The position numbers and the translations under genes are program-made. Of a stretch of 64,000 nt of DNA, positions 62,542-64,000 are shown in pieces (the stretch's first letter is position 1; each line of letters begins with the position of its first letter). The notes beneath the pieces were generated by a model. It did no database searches, had not been told where the DNA came from, and was given only the letters and a program-made list of their open reading frames with translations. The DNA is from Ceriagrion tenellum (lineage: Eukaryota; Arthropoda; Insecta; Odonata; Coenagrionidae): assembly GCA_963169105.1 (NCBI GenBank), contig OY720636.1, positions 133,829,233-133,893,232 of the forward strand. Reading direction: 5' to 3'.

Positions 62542-62949
62542 TTACTCAAATACGTATTGTTTCATCTTTTTGACCAAATACGTCGATGTTTGAAACTCCT
62601 GCTTTATCTTTGAAACACTCCAAGATTTAGGTAGGACAGATAGGATTAAAAAATTTTCACTCATTTTCGTAGCGTTTAGGAACTTATCCTTCAGCTTCAT
62701 AATCATTTCCTTGCCATCTTGGTGGAAGTGATCTTCTTGTTCAGGAATATCTTCTTGAATATTCACCTCCCCACCAGTAACCTTTTGAAGAGATAATCTC
62801 AAAGCAGCGGTTGCCACTTTTAATTTCTTCGCCAGATATTTGCTTGTCCTCTGCAATTTCTTTTTGTTGTTACAGGTGTTTGATCCAGGGATTTTATCGT
62901 CTTGTTCAGTTTTCACAAGCGAATTTCTTTTCCTGGAATGTACTGACAT
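62542..62949 (-). CDS. Protein of the long-inverted-repeat element (fragment, unrecognised)
   Basis: A frame of 135 codons. It is Lys/Gln-rich (KKKLQRTSKYLAKKLKVATA), then acidic, then FLILSVLPKSWSVSKIKQEF and STYLVKKMKQ, which looks like a helix-turn-helix of the SW....I..EF..S.Y...K type I remember from uncharacterised transposon proteins in invertebrates. It stops soon after this motif, whereas such proteins usually continue, so it is probably truncated or has a further exon at lower coordinates. Confidence 0.4.
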   Translation of the reverse strand: MSVHSRKRNSLVKTEQDDKIPGSNTCNNKKKLQRTSKYLAKKLKVATAALRLSLQKVTGGEVNIQEDIPEQEDHFHQDGKEMIMKLKDKFLNATKMSENFLILSVLPKSWSVSKIKQEFQTSTYLVKKMKQYVFE

Positions 62950-63002
62950 CCATTGGTTTCATCAGTCCCGCTATCTTTCATAGAACTAACTGATGACTCT
63001 GA

Positions 63003-63185
63003 CTAAGAACCTTGAGATTTAATAGCGAATGTAGCACTGGTAGAAGGTCCTTCTGCACCATAAACCCTACTCTGGTAATCGTCATTTGTGGCGACCTCTG
63101 ACTGACTTTCTGGCTCATGTTGAGAGCAACCTGGATTATTCTTTTCGGAAACATTTTCTGGCTTGTTGAATTTTTTCACACCCAC
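63003..63185 (-). other. Possible upstream coding piece of the same element
   Basis: A 60-codon frame just upstream on the same strand, Ser/Glu/Gln-rich (SQHEPESQSEVATNDDYQS). Only about 50 bases separate it from the 135-codon frame, so both may be one original N-terminal region split by a stop or frame change. Confidence 0.3.
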
Positions 63186-64000
63186 TTTACATTGAACACA
63201 GAGCTTCTACCCTCTATTACAACAGGCACTGTGTCATGGTAGAAATTGTGGAACTCGCTTGTTATTGTCCATAAATTAATCGAGTGAATGTTTCTATGCA
63301 AATTCAAGGGATTGCAGTACCGCTCTTGACGAAGCTCCTAGAATAGTAAATAATCCTTACAATGACGGTTGCACACACTGAGTACAGCATCCACACCACT
63401 TCTCAATTTGATCAACTCAATTTCACGAGTAGAATAGCTGCGGAGACTCCTCAATACTGTTACACTCGAACATTTCTGGTTTAAAGCATCACCAACTGAA
63501 CATATCATAATCAACCACTGCAGAACAAGAAATGTTTACTCGCACTGAAACACGCGCTCTCTAAAAATGAGACCAAGGAGAGTTTTGAAACGTCACTGAC
63601 GGAGGATGGACGGCAACTGACGAATTGCTTCAAATGCGATAGTTAGTGAGGGAAAAAAAAGTCACGGTAGCTCTTCGCATGTACCGTTGTTTTTTTATCA
63701 GGGGTTAATATGTGAAGGGGTGAGGGTGGGCGACGGCTACTGGGCGCAATGGTTGTAAAAATGTTTCTCAGAACAAAATAAAGGGGTATGTGAGGAGAAT
63801 GAGATAGGAGAAGAGAGGAAAGTAGAATTGGAGGTCTAACACGGGGCTAGGTTTGTCTATTGTTCTCCGAGCACGGACGCTGGTGGGCCCATGGTCGCCC
63901 CCGCTGTTAAGCATGTTGTCGCTAATCCTAAATTCTAAAGCGACGGCACTTCAGTGGGAAGCAAATAGCGAATGACATGGGTAAAGGGAATCAAAGGTTG

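Larger units (their letters stand above)
61424..64000. mobile_element. Unclassified element with long inverted repeats, runs off the window
   Basis: The left part 61648-61968 is the reverse complement of 25280-25602, and 63891-64000 is a direct match to 25128-25237, the sequence that precedes that repeat there. So the fragment at 25128 shows how this element should continue beyond 64000: another copy of the 61648-61968 repeat in opposite orientation. The inverted repeats would be 320 bp or more. The left boundary reads GGGTCATTCCACCACAATTC. The interior (61980-63890) is not found elsewhere in the window. Confidence 0.55.

Overview
This window is eukaryotic, from an animal genome, most likely an arthropod. 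That rests on spliced GT-AG exons, AT-rich spacers, long (TA)n tracts, and a dense mix of Penelope-like, RTE-like LINE, hAT, piggyBac-like and Harbinger-like elements and tRNA-derived SINEs. Nothing bacterial is visible. The species cannot be named from sequence alone.

The window is built from three tandemly ordered but rearranged copies of one large segmental-duplication unit with the order [Penelope element]-[block B]-[block A]-[block C]. Copy 1 is entered partway: block A 1-4395, block C 4731-6614. Copy 2 has the Penelope element 6718-13580, block B to 22228, block A 22229-25127, a rearranged stretch 25128-31006, and block C 31007-33416. Copy 3 follows an 8.6 kb stretch of unrelated sequence: Penelope element 42189-43830, block B to 56998, block A 56999-61423, then a long-inverted-repeat element that runs off the end. 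Because the copies are close but not identical, each serves as an outgroup for insertions in the others.

Block B carries the only plausible host gene: a four-exon minus-strand model (16825-20725, copy 51646-55493) that joins in frame into a 294-residue coiled-coil and proline-rich protein I do not recognise. The rest is mobile DNA. The Penelope-like element of copy 2 holds exactly five head-to-tail copies of a 1091-bp segment (RT catalytic motif, thumb and GIY-YIG nuclease), while the copy-3 Penelope element has a single one. Copy 3 has an intact 4.2 kb hAT transposon with a perfect 8-bp target duplication; copy 2 holds the matching empty site. Between the copies lie a piggyBac-like MITE with TTAA ends, a Harbinger-like MITE with TTA ends, a 1.48 kb element with clustered GCGTTC-type motifs, twin tRNA-derived SINEs, and decayed open reading frames of transposon-encoded proteins.

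Hammerhead-like core motifs occur near the Penelope sequences. The strongest items for follow-up are the 1091-bp array, the hAT and piggyBac insertions with paralogous empty sites, the duplicated four-exon gene, and the unclassified elements at 35661-37140 and 61424-64000.
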